A stretch of 64,000 bases of DNA from CAIVAT01 sp964525995 (GTDB lineage Bacteria > Bacteroidota > Bacteroidia > Bacteroidales > FEN-979), in contig CAZGIM010000003.1 of assembly GCA_964525995.1 (NCBI GenBank), forward strand, positions 124,001 to 188,000, written 5' to 3'. The notes under the pieces are model-generated. The model made no database searches, was not told the DNA's origin, and saw only the letters and a program-made list of their open reading frames with translations. Shown here one piece after another: positions 27,571 to 37,142 of the stretch; the stretch's first letter is position 1; each line of letters begins with the position of its first letter. The position numbers and the translations under genes were made by a program.

Positions 27571-28608
27571 ATGAAAAAGGCAGATCAACGGTATTTCAGG
27601 TCATACAGTGTATGGATACATATCTTCCTCTGGCTGGCCTATTTCGCGTTTCCTTTATTATTTTTTTTTCAGAATGAAGTAATGCGACGGAACTACCTGA
27701 TCATGGGTTCTTTCCTTACGGCACTCGTCGCCATTTTTTTCTATTACAATTACCTTTTCCTGATCCCGCGGTATTTTCTGAAAAAGAAAATGATTGTTTA
27801 CTTCCTGCTCCTGTTGGCCGGATTGATCGTGATTTGCCTGGTAAATGTGGTTGGAGTTTATATCAGTTACCACATTGATAAGGTTGTGTGGTATTTCCCT
27901 TTTAAATTCCGTTCCTCCTTTATCTATCCGATGTCCTCCTGTTTTCTGGCTTTCGCGTTGAGCAGCGCTATCAGGATCACACGTGAATGGTTACGTAACG
28001 AACGACAGCGAAAAGAGATGCAGGCCGATAAACTGGCTTCTGAGCTTGCCTTTCTAAAATCGCAGGTCAACCCGCATTTCTTATTCAACACGCTGAACAA
28101 CATTTGTTCATTAGCCCGGAAGAAATCAGACCATACCGAAGATGCCATCATCAAGCTGGCCGACATTATGCGGTTTATGTTAGAGGATTCGGAACATGAG
28201 CGGGTCGGGCTCGACAAAGAGTTAGAGTACCTTCATGGATATATTGAATTACAGCGGCTCCGGCTTCCCGAACAGGTTAAGATTTCTTTCAACATCACAG
28301 GGAACCCCGACCGCCATTCCATTGAACCGTTGTTGCTCATCCCTTTTGTCGAGAATGCCTTCAAACACGGCATCAGTTATCAGGAGCCCGTCGATATTGT
28401 GATTGCACTTGAGGCGAACGAGGATGACCTGGTTTTCCGGGTCGAAAACAACATCGTGAAATCCCACGAAGGGTCGACACAAAAAGGGTCCGGCACCAGC
28501 CTGAAAAACGTGATCCGCCGTCTCGAATTACTCTATCCCGGGACCCACAGTCTCAAGATCCAGGATACGGGGAACCGCTATATTGTTGAACTGAAACTGA
28601 AACAATGA
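27571..28608 (+). CDS. LytS/YehU-type sensor histidine kinase
   Basis: 345 residues. Four membrane helices fill the first ~140 residues (SVWIHIFLWLAYFAFPLLFFF, two around LIMGSFLTALVAIFFYYNYLFLIPRYF and FLLLLAGLIVICLVNVVGVYIS, and a fourth around FIYPMSSCFLAFALSSAI). The cytoplasmic part is the His_kinase domain with QVNPHFLFNTLNNI (phospho-His) and a HATPase with LLIPFVENAFKHG. Kinases of this class sense envelope stress or ligands within the membrane and pair with LytTR regulators. Its stop overlaps the regulator start by four bases (ATGA), so the pair is co-translated. An efflux operon follows, its probable target. Confidence 0.92.
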   Translation: MKKADQRYFRSYSVWIHIFLWLAYFAFPLLFFFQNEVMRRNYLIMGSFLTALVAIFFYYNYLFLIPRYFLKKKMIVYFLLLLAGLIVICLVNVVGVYISYHIDKVVWYFPFKFRSSFIYPMSSCFLAFALSSAIRITREWLRNERQRKEMQADKLASELAFLKSQVNPHFLFNTLNNICSLARKKSDHTEDAIIKLADIMRFMLEDSEHERVGLDKELEYLHGYIELQRLRLPEQVKISFNITGNPDRHSIEPLLLIPFVENAFKHGISYQEPVDIVIALEANEDDLVFRVENNIVKSHEGSTQKGSGTSLKNVIRRLELLYPGTHSLKIQDTGNRYIVELKLKQ

Positions 28609-29345
28609 CCATGATCCGTTGTATTGCCATCGACGATGAGATGCCTGCGCTCGACCTTTTAGAGGACAACATCCTGAAGGTTCCTTTTCTGGAGTTAGTG
28701 GGTCGTTGTAAAAGCGCAATCGAAGCCATTGAAATGCTCCGGCAGAATCAGGTCGACCTGCTATTCCTCGATATCCAGATGCCGGATATTACCGGAATTC
28801 AACTGTTGAAGAGCCTCAGGCAACGACCACTGGTCATTTTCACGACGGCCTATACTACCTATGCAAAAGAGGGATTCGATCTCGATGTTATCGATTACCT
28901 GATGAAGCCTTACTCCTTTGAGCGATTCCTGAAAGCTGTGAACAAGGTACGCGAATACATGGAATTAAGATCACATGCGATGGCACAGCCTAATTCCAGG
29001 ACGGCTGATAACACGCAGGAATTTCTTTTTGTTAAAGCGGATTACAAGCTGGTCAAGATCAACTTCTCCGATATCCAATACATTGAAGGATTAAAGGATT
29101 ACATCAAAATATATGTCAAAGACCGGCCGGTGATAACCCAGATGAGCATGAAAGCCATCGAAGAGAAGCTGCCGCCGAATCAGTTCATCCGGGTGCATCG
29201 TTCCTATATTGTTTCATTTCCCAAAATCGATTACATACAAAAACAGATGCTGACCATCGGCAGAAAAGAGATACCGGTCAGTGAAAATTACAGGGACCAC
29301 CTTTTCAGAATCATCAATCTTGAAAAGTCTCCCGAATCTTCTTAA
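28605..29345 (+). CDS. LytTR-family response regulator
   Basis: 246 residues. The receiver (1-120) has IDDE, LFLDIQMPDITG (phospho-Asp), the switch Thr in FTTAY and the MKPYSFERF Lys. The C-terminal LytTR DNA-binding domain (about 145-240) shows FLFVKADYKLVKINFSDIQYIEGLKDY, FIRVHRSYIV and the closing beta-strand. It is translationally coupled to the LytS-type kinase. Regulators of this class bind paired 9-10 base direct repeats; none was recognised with certainty upstream of the TolC gene, which begins 68 bases downstream and is the most likely target operon. Confidence 0.94.
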   Translation: MTMIRCIAIDDEMPALDLLEDNILKVPFLELVGRCKSAIEAIEMLRQNQVDLLFLDIQMPDITGIQLLKSLRQRPLVIFTTAYTTYAKEGFDLDVIDYLMKPYSFERFLKAVNKVREYMELRSHAMAQPNSRTADNTQEFLFVKADYKLVKINFSDIQYIEGLKDYIKIYVKDRPVITQMSMKAIEEKLPPNQFIRVHRSYIVSFPKIDYIQKQMLTIGRKEIPVSENYRDHLFRIINLEKSPESS

Positions 29346-29412
29346 CTGACCCTGTAACAGCTACCATCGGGAAGGATCCTCAGGGAGTTATAGGGTAAAT
29401 AAATGATCAACT

Positions 29413-30756
29413 ATGAGAATAAGAACGTGTTTTTTGTTTTTTTGGATCATTATGCCATTTTTTGCCGGTGCACAGAACCGGGTCTGGACCTTTCAACAGT
29501 GTCTTGACACCGCCCTGGCTCACAATATCACCGTGAACCAGACCCGGATGACCAACGAGCTCAACAAGGTGACCCTGGAGCAGTCGAAAGCGGCACGGAT
29601 ACCAGGTTTCAGCGCCAACGCGTCGGAGGCCCTCAATTTTGGTAAAAACATCGATCCTACTACCAACACCTTTGTCACAGAGGCATACCACTCGACCAAT
29701 CTGGGCGTAAGCGGCACCTTCAATCTTTTCAACGGACTTCAGACAGCGAACACCATCCGGCAAAACCGGCTAAATGTCAAAGCGGGACAATATGATATTG
29801 AAAAGGCGCGGAATGACGTCACGCTGAACATTACCACCGGTTATCTGCAGATCCTGTTTTACCGGGAGATCCTGGCGGCAGCAATAAGTCAGGAGGAGGC
29901 GACGAAGGCCCAGGTGGATCGTACCACGAAGCTGGTCTCGGCCGGAAAATCACCCGAGAGCGACCTGCTTCAGATACGTTCGCAGCTTGCTACCGACAAT
30001 CTTTCGGTGGTAACGGCACAGAACCAGCTAGACCTGGCAAGGGTAACCCTCATGCAACTGATGGAGATCCCGGTTACGGATCAGTTTGATGTTGCCGTCC
30101 CCCCCGTGAATGAGCAAATTCCGATGCTGAGTCAGACGATTGAAGATATCTATCATAAATCATTGGCTGTTCAGCCGCAGATATCAAGCTTCGCCCTGAA
30201 GTTATCCGCTTCGCAAATGGCGCTCAAGGTTTCGGAAGGAGCTCACTGGCCCCGGTTATCCATGGGAGCCAACCTGAATACAAATTATGCCTCAAGCCGT
30301 ACCAAGGGGAACGTAAATCCCGAAGGATATCCTTTTTTTGAACAGATATGGGACAACATCGGCCAGTCATTCAGTTTGGGACTTTCGATTCCTATTTACA
30401 GTAACCGGCAGATCAAGAGTAACATCGAAAGGGCGAAGATCAATGTGATCAATGCGCAACTCAACGAGCAGAATACCAAAAATGTGCTACGGAAAAGTGT
30501 CGAACAAACCTATGCCGACCTGAAAGCGGCCGCGAAGAAATATGAAGCCACCCTCCTGCAATTGGAGGCGGTGGATGCGGTATATAAAAACGCCGAAACA
30601 AAATTCACGGTCGGGGTCATGAATGCTACTGATTTTCTGATCCAGAAAAACAGTTTTACCCAGTCGCAATCATCCATGATCCAGGCCAAGTACGATCTCA
30701 TCTTCAAGGGAAAGATCCTTGATTTTTATCAGGGTAAGCAGATCAGATTTGAATGA
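29413..30756 (+). CDS. TolC-family outer-membrane efflux protein
   Basis: 447 residues with a signal peptide (ends near AGAQ). Two outer-membrane efflux repeats are visible, each with a long coiled-coil hairpin and two beta strands: WTFQQCLDTALAHNITV opens the first, and LGLSIPIYSNRQIKSNIERAKINV marks the second. It should form the trimeric channel-tunnel for the MacA/MacB-like pump encoded next. The adaptor gene starts 37 bases after the stop. The start was taken at the ATG preceding the signal peptide. Confidence 0.92.
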   Translation: MRIRTCFLFFWIIMPFFAGAQNRVWTFQQCLDTALAHNITVNQTRMTNELNKVTLEQSKAARIPGFSANASEALNFGKNIDPTTNTFVTEAYHSTNLGVSGTFNLFNGLQTANTIRQNRLNVKAGQYDIEKARNDVTLNITTGYLQILFYREILAAAISQEEATKAQVDRTTKLVSAGKSPESDLLQIRSQLATDNLSVVTAQNQLDLARVTLMQLMEIPVTDQFDVAVPPVNEQIPMLSQTIEDIYHKSLAVQPQISSFALKLSASQMALKVSEGAHWPRLSMGANLNTNYASSRTKGNVNPEGYPFFEQIWDNIGQSFSLGLSIPIYSNRQIKSNIERAKINVINAQLNEQNTKNVLRKSVEQTYADLKAAAKKYEATLLQLEAVDAVYKNAETKFTVGVMNATDFLIQKNSFTQSQSSMIQAKYDLIFKGKILDFYQGKQIRFE

Positions 30757-30793
30757 CGAATACAGAGATAGAATTATAAAACAAGTTCGGAAT

Positions 30794-32170
30794 ATGAAAA
30801 AGAGTTATTGGATTGCAGGAATTGTGGTCGTGGTTATCGCGGCAATTGCCCTGTGGATGCTGTTAGGTAAAAAGAAAGCGGCAGTGGTAGAATGGCGGAC
30901 CGCTAAAGTTGAGAAAGGCGACATCCGGGTCACAGTCAGGGCAAGCGGCACCCTGAATGCGGTGACCACTGTGCAGGTCGGTACCCAGGTTTCGGGAATC
31001 ATCAAGAAAATTTATGTTGATTTCAATTCAGAGGTCAAAGAGGGACAGGTCATTGCCCTTCTCGACACTACTTTACTGGCCCAGACGGTCGAGGATGCCC
31101 GAGCAGCGTTGCGTCGTAACGAGATTCAGGCCAATCAGGCGAAACGCGACTGGGTGCGGACAAAGCTTCTGTTTGAGCAAAAAGTGGTCGCGCAGGCCGA
31201 TTATGATCTTGCCCTGAGTACCTATGAGACGGCAGAAACCAATGCCACATCGGCGAAAGCCGCATTAAACCGTTCTATGATCAACCTGAAGTACGCAACG
31301 ATCATCGCTCCGATTTCGGGGGTCGTGGTTTCGAGGGCCGTCGATGTGGGGCAGACCGTCGCAGCCAGTTTCAGCACCCCGACCATGTTTACCATTGCCA
31401 ACGACCTTACCAAGATGCAGGTGCAGGCTAACATTGACGAAGGAGATATCGGTAAAATCGAAGTGGGTCAGGAGGTTTCCTTCACCGTGGATGCTTACCC
31501 GGAACTGACGTTCAGTGGCACCGTCAGGCAGGTCAGGCTCCAGCCTGTCACTACACAGAATGTGGTCAACTACACGGTAATCATTGATGTTCCGAATCCC
31601 GACCTGAAGTTGTTGCCGGGTATGACTGCCAACATCACCGTTTTGGTTCAGGAGGTCAAAGATGTGCTCAAGGTTCCGGCCACCGCCCTGCGATTCAATC
31701 CTCCGCAGGAATATGTTGATGCTGCCATGAAGGGTGTTCCCGATTCAATGCGCCAGCGAAGGGGAATGAGAACAGGTAACGGCGCAGTCAACGGCAGCGG
31801 GGAAGGTGCCAGAGAAGAAACGGGACGTTTCGGGAGTGGATCTCAGACCGGCAGAGAGTCGGGTCGTAATCTGTCGGGATCGACTCCACAGCCAACCGGG
31901 AATTCGCAAGGTTCTTCAGGTTCATTTCAGCCGCGTCATGAAGGATTCGGGATGATCTGGATCAAAACAGGCGATTCGTTGAAACCCTGCCGGGTAAGGA
32001 CTGGGATTTCCGACGGACTTAACACCGAGATCAAAGGCCGGGTCAATGAAGGCGACGAGGTGGTGGTGAGTATGACTAACAACCAGACCAGTCAGACGAG
32101 TACGCAGCAGCAGACCCAGAATCCTTTTGTTCCACAGCCGCCGCGTGGAGGCCCTAGAGGAGGCAGATAA
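30794..32170 (+). CDS. MacA-like periplasmic adaptor (HlyD/RND family) with low-complexity insert
   Basis: 458 residues from the ATG at 30794, which opens a membrane anchor (SYWIAGIVVVVIAAIALWMLL); an in-frame ATG at 30719 lies inside tolC and adds a charged extension. Domains: lipoyl-like halves (VQVGTQVSGIIKKIYVDFNSEVKEGQ and APISGVVVSRAVDVGQTVA), an alpha-hairpin (about 95-160), a beta-barrel domain and a membrane-proximal domain. A Gly/Arg/Ser/Asn/Gln-rich insert of roughly 70 residues (about 315-385) interrupts the membrane-proximal domain, and the C terminus is also low complexity (repeated QTS, PRGGPRGGR). The insert is unusual for MacA. It bridges the TolC protein and the ABC exporter. 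Confidence 0.9.
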   Translation: MKKSYWIAGIVVVVIAAIALWMLLGKKKAAVVEWRTAKVEKGDIRVTVRASGTLNAVTTVQVGTQVSGIIKKIYVDFNSEVKEGQVIALLDTTLLAQTVEDARAALRRNEIQANQAKRDWVRTKLLFEQKVVAQADYDLALSTYETAETNATSAKAALNRSMINLKYATIIAPISGVVVSRAVDVGQTVAASFSTPTMFTIANDLTKMQVQANIDEGDIGKIEVGQEVSFTVDAYPELTFSGTVRQVRLQPVTTQNVVNYTVIIDVPNPDLKLLPGMTANITVLVQEVKDVLKVPATALRFNPPQEYVDAAMKGVPDSMRQRRGMRTGNGAVNGSGEGAREETGRFGSGSQTGRESGRNLSGSTPQPTGNSQGSSGSFQPRHEGFGMIWIKTGDSLKPCRVRTGISDGLNTEIKGRVNEGDEVVVSMTNNQTSQTSTQQQTQNPFVPQPPRGGPRGGR

Positions 32171-32171
32171 C

Positions 32172-32927
32172 ATGAGCAAATCGATCATATCAGTAAAAAA
32201 CCTGGTGAAGATTTACCGGATGGGCGATGTGGAAGTGCATGCCTTGCGCGGAGTGAACCTCGATATCATGCCCAATGATTTTGTTGCGATCATGGGGAAA
32301 AGCGGCTCCGGAAAATCGACCTTCATGAATATTTTAGGGTGCCTCGATGTACCTACACGCGGATCCTATTTCCTGGATCAGGTGGACGTTGGCAGCATGT
32401 CGAAGGATCAATTAGCCAATCTCAGGAACCGGAAAATCGGTTTCGTATTTCAGTCGTTCAATCTGCTTTCGCGCACCTCTGCATTGGAAAATGTGGAGCT
32501 CCCGCTGATGTACAACAAAAAAATTTCATCGAAAGAGATGCATGAACGGTCGCTGAAAGCGTTGGAAGCTGTGGGACTTGCCGGAAGGGCGCATCATTTT
32601 CCCAACCAACTTTCAGGCGGAGAGCAGCAACGCGTAGCCATTGCCAGATCGCTGGTCAATGATCCGGTTGTGATCCTGGCCGATGAACCCACCGGCAACC
32701 TCGACACCCGTACCAGTATTGAGGTCATGGCAATCTTCCAATCGCTGAACAGTCAGGGCATAACGATCGTCATCGTAACGCATGAGGCTGATATTGCGGC
32801 ATTTACCAAAAGGAACATTACCTTCCGCGATGGCAAGATCATAAGGGAAATAGAAGTGGCAGGCCAACGCAATGCCCGTGAGGAATTGGCGCTGATACCG
32901 GCAATAGCAGAGGAGGAAGAAGTATGA
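32172..32927 (+). CDS. MacB-type ABC exporter ATPase
   Basis: 251 residues from the ATG at 32172, one base after the adaptor stop. An upstream in-frame ATG at 32127 is inside the adaptor gene and not needed. Walker A GKSGSGKST, Q loop FVFQSFNLL, signature LSGGEQQRVAIARSL, Walker B VILADEPTGNLD and VTHE (switch) are complete. It belongs to the LolD/MacB/FtsE group. The ATPase is separate from the permease, unlike E. coli MacB where they are fused. Its stop overlaps the permease start by four bases. Confidence 0.95.
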   Translation: MSKSIISVKNLVKIYRMGDVEVHALRGVNLDIMPNDFVAIMGKSGSGKSTFMNILGCLDVPTRGSYFLDQVDVGSMSKDQLANLRNRKIGFVFQSFNLLSRTSALENVELPLMYNKKISSKEMHERSLKALEAVGLAGRAHHFPNQLSGGEQQRVAIARSLVNDPVVILADEPTGNLDTRTSIEVMAIFQSLNSQGITIVIVTHEADIAAFTKRNITFRDGKIIREIEVAGQRNAREELALIPAIAEEEEV

Positions 32928-34144
32928 AAATGAAAAATCTGCTGAAAGCGGCATTGCGTTCGCTGGCAAAAAACAAGATGCGTACCTTCCTCACGATGCT
33001 GGGGATTATCATCGGCGTGGGGTCGGTGATAGCCATGCTGGCCATCGGCCAGGGATCCCGGCAGAGCATTCAGTCCCAGATATCTTCGCTCGGAACCAAT
33101 GTATTGATGATCTTCCCACAGGCAAGTAGTACCGGAGGGGTACGGATGGAGGCAGGATCATCCCAGCGAATGACAATCGACGACCTGAACGCCATCAAGG
33201 ATCGTTGCCCATCGGTTGCTTACATAACCCCGCAGGTAAGAACCAGCGGACAGCTTGTCAACGGAAATTCAAACTGGAGGACCTCGGTTTACGGGGTCTA
33301 TCCCGACTATTTTAATATCAGGGATCTGAAACTTACCAGTGGCTCGGTATTCACTATGAACGACGACCGGAGCGCGGCCAAGGTTTGCATCGTCGGGCAG
33401 ACCGTTGTCACCAACCTTTTTGGCGAGGGGGCCGACCCCATTGGCAGTTTCATCAGGATCAATAAAATCCCCTTTGAAATCGTCGGGATAACTGTTAAAA
33501 AAGGGCAGAATGCCTTCGGCCAGGATCAGGATGATATGGTCATCGCCCCGTTTTCCACGGTACAGAAACGAATGATGGCGGTAACTTACATTCAGAATAT
33601 GCTTGCTTCAGCCGTTTCGGAACCAAAAATCCCGATCGCATCTCAGGAGATAACGGAGGTATTAAAGGCAAAGCATAATCTGAGTCCCTCCGAGGATCCC
33701 GATTTTACGATCCGAACCCAGACGGATATTGCCAATATGGCGACAGAAACATCCAAAATCCTCACCATTCTCCTGGCCACTATCGCGAGTATTTCATTGG
33801 TGGTTGGCGGGATCGGGATCATGAACATCATGTTGGTATCAGTTACCGAACGTACCCGTGAAATCGGCATCCGGATGAGCGTGGGAGCCCGCGGCCGCGA
33901 CGTGTTGCTTCAGTTTCTGATCGAAGCTTTGCTGATCAGCCTGATAGGAGGATTTATCGGGATATCGATGGGTGTGATCGCATCACAGCTAATTGCCAGT
34001 ATCCTGAAATGGCCTGTGACCATTTCGGCTGAATCGATTCTGATGTCGTTTTTCTTCTCCTCGACTATCGGTATCTTCTTCGGGTGGTACCCGGCACGCA
34101 AAGCGGCACGTTTGAATCCGATCGAGGCACTCCGATACGAATAG
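32924..34144 (+). CDS. MacB-type ABC exporter permease (FtsX family)
   Basis: 406 residues. An N-terminal helix (MRTFLTMLGIIIGVGSVIAMLAIG) is followed by a large periplasmic MacB_PCD domain (about 45-250) and three C-terminal helices with the FtsX motif VGGIGIMNIMLVSVTERTREIGIRMSVGARGRDVL. The protein ends with a cytoplasmic ARLNPIEALRYE tail typical of MacB. With the preceding three genes it should make a TolC-MacA-MacB pump for export of an antibiotic, peptide, lipid or siderophore-like molecule; the cargo is unknown. The upstream LytS/LytTR pair probably controls it. Confidence 0.94.
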   Translation: MKMKNLLKAALRSLAKNKMRTFLTMLGIIIGVGSVIAMLAIGQGSRQSIQSQISSLGTNVLMIFPQASSTGGVRMEAGSSQRMTIDDLNAIKDRCPSVAYITPQVRTSGQLVNGNSNWRTSVYGVYPDYFNIRDLKLTSGSVFTMNDDRSAAKVCIVGQTVVTNLFGEGADPIGSFIRINKIPFEIVGITVKKGQNAFGQDQDDMVIAPFSTVQKRMMAVTYIQNMLASAVSEPKIPIASQEITEVLKAKHNLSPSEDPDFTIRTQTDIANMATETSKILTILLATIASISLVVGGIGIMNIMLVSVTERTREIGIRMSVGARGRDVLLQFLIEALLISLIGGFIGISMGVIASQLIASILKWPVTISAESILMSFFFSSTIGIFFGWYPARKAARLNPIEALRYE

Positions 34145-34211
34145 ACCGGAAGTTACGACAGAGAGCCAGCCTGAACCAACAATCCCCTGTTTAAAAGTTC
34201 CTTTCCAGAGG

Positions 34212-34233
34212 GTCATTTTTACGGAGAAATGAC
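34212..34233. promoter_or_regulatory. Inverted repeat abutting the hyf-like promoter
   Basis: GTCATTT (34212-34218) and AAATGAC (34227-34233) form a perfect 7-base inverted repeat with an 8-base spacer. It lies directly upstream of the promoter-like TTACTTTG at 34235-34242 and ten bases further the ATG at 34252. It could be an operator over the promoter or the tail of the macB transcript; no T run favours the first. Confidence 0.45.
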
Positions 34234-34251
34234 GTTACTTTGCACCCTCTA

Positions 34252-36234
34252 ATGGAAACTATTGCCATACTTGTACCGGTAATTCTAAGCTTCTTCATCC
34301 TGGTGATGCCTCAAAGGATACGGTATCACTACACTCTCGCAGTCACATGCCTTGCTATCCTGGCAACCTCTTTTCCTGCGGTAAATGCACTGCTACACCC
34401 GTCGGCGCTGCCCCTCACCTTTACTCCTGTAAACTTCCTGGGAGCGATAACCTTTACCATCGACAGCCTGAGCGGCTTCTTCATTCTGGTTACCAACTTT
34501 ACGGTCTTCACCGGGTTGCTCTACTCGAAAGGCTATATGAAGTCCTATGTCGGTGAGAAAAAACCTGCCCGCTTTGCCCTTCACTATTTCAGCTATGTCT
34601 GGCTTCATTTTTCCATGCTCGGCGTACTCATGCTCCGCGACGGTCTTGCGTTCCTTATCGTGTGGGAATTGATGGCAGTATCCTCCTTCATGCTTATTTT
34701 ATTTGAAGCCGAAAACCGTACCACGCTGAAGACCGCTGTCGACTACCTCATCCAAATGCATATCGGACTGGTACTCCTTACGATCGCCTTCCTGATCGTA
34801 GAATCTCAAACCGGGCTCTTCGGATTTGACGGACTTTCAGGCTATTTTTCCGGTCATTCGAACCTGGTTCTGTTCCTTTTATTCTTCGGCGGATTTGGGA
34901 TCAAGGCAGGATTTATTCCGCTTCATACCTGGCTTCCCGAAGCGCACCCTGCCGCTCCTTCCCACGTATCGGGCGTGATGTCGGGGGTGATGATCAAGAT
35001 GGGAATCTACGGGATCATTCGGGTACTGGTTGATGTCAGGAGCGACTGGTACGAGATCGGACTCTTCCTGCTGATCATTTCGGCCGTTTCAGGGATATAC
35101 GGCGTGATCATGGCCATAACCCAGCACGATCTGAAAAAATTGCTGGCCTACCACAGCATCGAGAATATCGGGATTATCGGTATGGGACTCGGAATAGGCG
35201 CCATGGGCATCGGGTTGGGCAATAACTGGATGATCGTAGCCGGATTCACAGGTGGAATCTTACATGTTTTGAACCATTCCCTGTTCAAATCGCTGCTTTT
35301 CTTTTCTTCGGGATCGGTCTACCAGGCATATCACACCCGGAATATCGAAAAACTGGGGGGCGTGATCCACCATATGCCACACACGGCAGCCCTGTTTCTC
35401 ACCGGAGCGCTGGCCATTTGCGGACTGCCTCCCCTCAATGGTTTTATATCGGAAATTCTCATCTATATCGGATTGCTGAAAGGGCTTCCCTCTGAGACAG
35501 TATTACAGGCGATCATCATGATGTTGGCGCTTATTTTCCTTGTTCTGATCGGGGGGTTAGCCATTTTCTGTTTCACCAAGGCTTTCGGGATTACCTTCCT
35601 GGGTAGTCAACGTTCCTGTACCGACCATCCGGTTTCCGAATGCGGGAGTTCCATGTTGGCGCCACAATATCTGATCGTCGTCATGATCGTCCTGATCGGT
35701 TTTGTTCCGGTGGCTTTTGTGGCACCCCTGAGCCAGGTGGTTCAGGCTCAATTTAACACTTCTACCGAACTAATATCGGGCTCCGTTTTACCTGCGCTGT
35801 CGCAGATTACGCGGCTTAGCTATATTTTCGTTTTGGCAGGGGTAGGATTATTGTTGTTACGATTCCGGTTACTGCGACGGCGTCAGGTAACCCGCCGTCC
35901 GACCTGGGGATGCGGTTATACAGCCCCGACAGCACGCCAGCAATATACAGCCACCTCTTTTGCCTCGAATTTCACGGAGTTAGCGCACCCAATCCTGCAC
36001 GAAGAAACGACCTTCAGGAAGATCGATGAAGAAGAGGTGTTTCCTGCAAACAGGACTTTTGATGTACATGTGGAGGATTTCTTCAAAATCCTGATACTGA
36101 AAATTACAGGCTTCTTCACCCTGTTCCTGAAGAAGATTGCACGGCTGCAAACAGGTAATATCCAGCATTATATCCTGTATGCCTTTATTTTTATCCTGAT
36201 CATTTTCATGCTTTTATATTTGAAGGTTTTGTGA
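34252..36234 (+). CDS. hyfB: HyfB/NuoL-type antiporter-like membrane subunit
   Basis: 660 residues from the ATG at 34252; an in-frame TTG at 34240 overlaps the promoter-like TTACTTTG and was rejected. About 16 membrane helices. Core proton-antiporter motifs are intact: WELMAVSSFML (TM5-type Glu), FGIKAGFIPLHTWLPEAHPAAPSHVSGVMSGVMIKMG (TM7/8 Lys and His) and HVLNHSLFKSLLFFSSG (TM12-type Lys). The long C-terminal segment with WGCGYTAPTARQQYTATSFA is typical of HyfB/HycC. It should carry ions across the inner membrane as part of a complex-I-like arm. First gene of the six-gene cluster; its stop overlaps the next start by one base. Confidence 0.9.
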   Translation: METIAILVPVILSFFILVMPQRIRYHYTLAVTCLAILATSFPAVNALLHPSALPLTFTPVNFLGAITFTIDSLSGFFILVTNFTVFTGLLYSKGYMKSYVGEKKPARFALHYFSYVWLHFSMLGVLMLRDGLAFLIVWELMAVSSFMLILFEAENRTTLKTAVDYLIQMHIGLVLLTIAFLIVESQTGLFGFDGLSGYFSGHSNLVLFLLFFGGFGIKAGFIPLHTWLPEAHPAAPSHVSGVMSGVMIKMGIYGIIRVLVDVRSDWYEIGLFLLIISAVSGIYGVIMAITQHDLKKLLAYHSIENIGIIGMGLGIGAMGIGLGNNWMIVAGFTGGILHVLNHSLFKSLLFFSSGSVYQAYHTRNIEKLGGVIHHMPHTAALFLTGALAICGLPPLNGFISEILIYIGLLKGLPSETVLQAIIMMLALIFLVLIGGLAIFCFTKAFGITFLGSQRSCTDHPVSECGSSMLAPQYLIVVMIVLIGFVPVAFVAPLSQVVQAQFNTSTELISGSVLPALSQITRLSYIFVLAGVGLLLLRFRLLRRRQVTRRPTWGCGYTAPTARQQYTATSFASNFTELAHPILHEETTFRKIDEEEVFPANRTFDVHVEDFFKILILKITGFFTLFLKKIARLQTGNIQHYILYAFIFILIIFMLLYLKVL

Positions 36235-37139
36235 TGGGACTCTTCCTGGCTATCGTAACAGCACTCTTTTTTCCCGGGATAATCATCCGGGTAAAAAGCC
36301 GGTTAAGCGGGCGAAAAGGACCGGGCCTCATGCAGCCCTGGAAAAATATTGCCGTTCTGCTCCGCAAGGGCAGTGTCATCAGCACCGTCACCAGCTATAT
36401 TTATGGCCTGGCCCCGGTCATTTACCTTTCAACGATCGTTTGTGCGATTCTGTTGATCCCCTGTCCGGGATTCCCTTCGCTGCCCGGATTTGAAGGCGAT
36501 TTCGTTCTATTTGCTTATCTGCTCGCTTTAGGGAAGTTTTTTTTCATCCTCGCAGCCCTGGATACGGGAAGCAGTTTCGAGGGGATGGGGGCCAGCCGGG
36601 AAGCGCTCTATTCGATGCTGGTCGAGCCTGCCTTTTTCATCCTTTTCGGGACCCTGGCCCTCCTGACCGGCCATACCTCCATGGAAGGCATCTTCGGAGC
36701 GTTCCAGTTTTCAGGACATAACTCATTTATTATCGGCTTTATCGGGATTTATCTCCTCGTACAGATCGCCATGATCGAGAATAGCCGGATGCCTGTCGAT
36801 GATCCGAAAACACACCTCGAATTGACCATGATCCACGAAGTGATGATATTGGATTACAGCGGATTCGACCTGGCGTTGATACATATCGGCACTTCGTTAA
36901 AATTCGCGATGTATGGTTTGCTGGTGGCCAATTTACTTATTCCTTCCGGTTGGAATCCCGCAGCCGGACTGGTACTGTTCTTCGCGATACAGGTTGTCTT
37001 TGCAGGCATGATCGGATTGATGGAGTCATTCAGGGCACGGAAAAAACTGGCACGCAATCCGCAGTTCATCGTAACGCTAAGCTCCATTGCTCTGGTTGCA
37101 TTTATCCTGGTATTGCTCATCAATTTCAAAATGATCTGA
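36234..37139 (+). CDS. hyfC: HyfC/NuoH-type membrane subunit
   Basis: 301 residues from the ATG at 36234, one base overlap with hyfB; a GTG three bases upstream is the alternative. About eight helices. Family motifs are GRKGPGLMQPWKNI near the N terminus, the EGMGASREALYSMLVEPAFF loop, and IENSRMPVDDPKTHLELTMIHE, the acidic loop that lines the quinone/E-channel in NuoH relatives. It connects the peripheral arm to the antiporter-like subunits. The acidic loop is complete, so this subunit does not look degenerate. Confidence 0.9.
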   Translation: MGLFLAIVTALFFPGIIIRVKSRLSGRKGPGLMQPWKNIAVLLRKGSVISTVTSYIYGLAPVIYLSTIVCAILLIPCPGFPSLPGFEGDFVLFAYLLALGKFFFILAALDTGSSFEGMGASREALYSMLVEPAFFILFGTLALLTGHTSMEGIFGAFQFSGHNSFIIGFIGIYLLVQIAMIENSRMPVDDPKTHLELTMIHEVMILDYSGFDLALIHIGTSLKFAMYGLLVANLLIPSGWNPAAGLVLFFAIQVVFAGMIGLMESFRARKKLARNPQFIVTLSSIALVAFILVLLINFKMI

Positions 37140-37142
37140 CCG

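Noticed and set aside
34240..34251. TTG start of HyfB at 34240
   Set aside because: It overlaps the promoter-like TTACTTTG; ATG at 34252 fits better.
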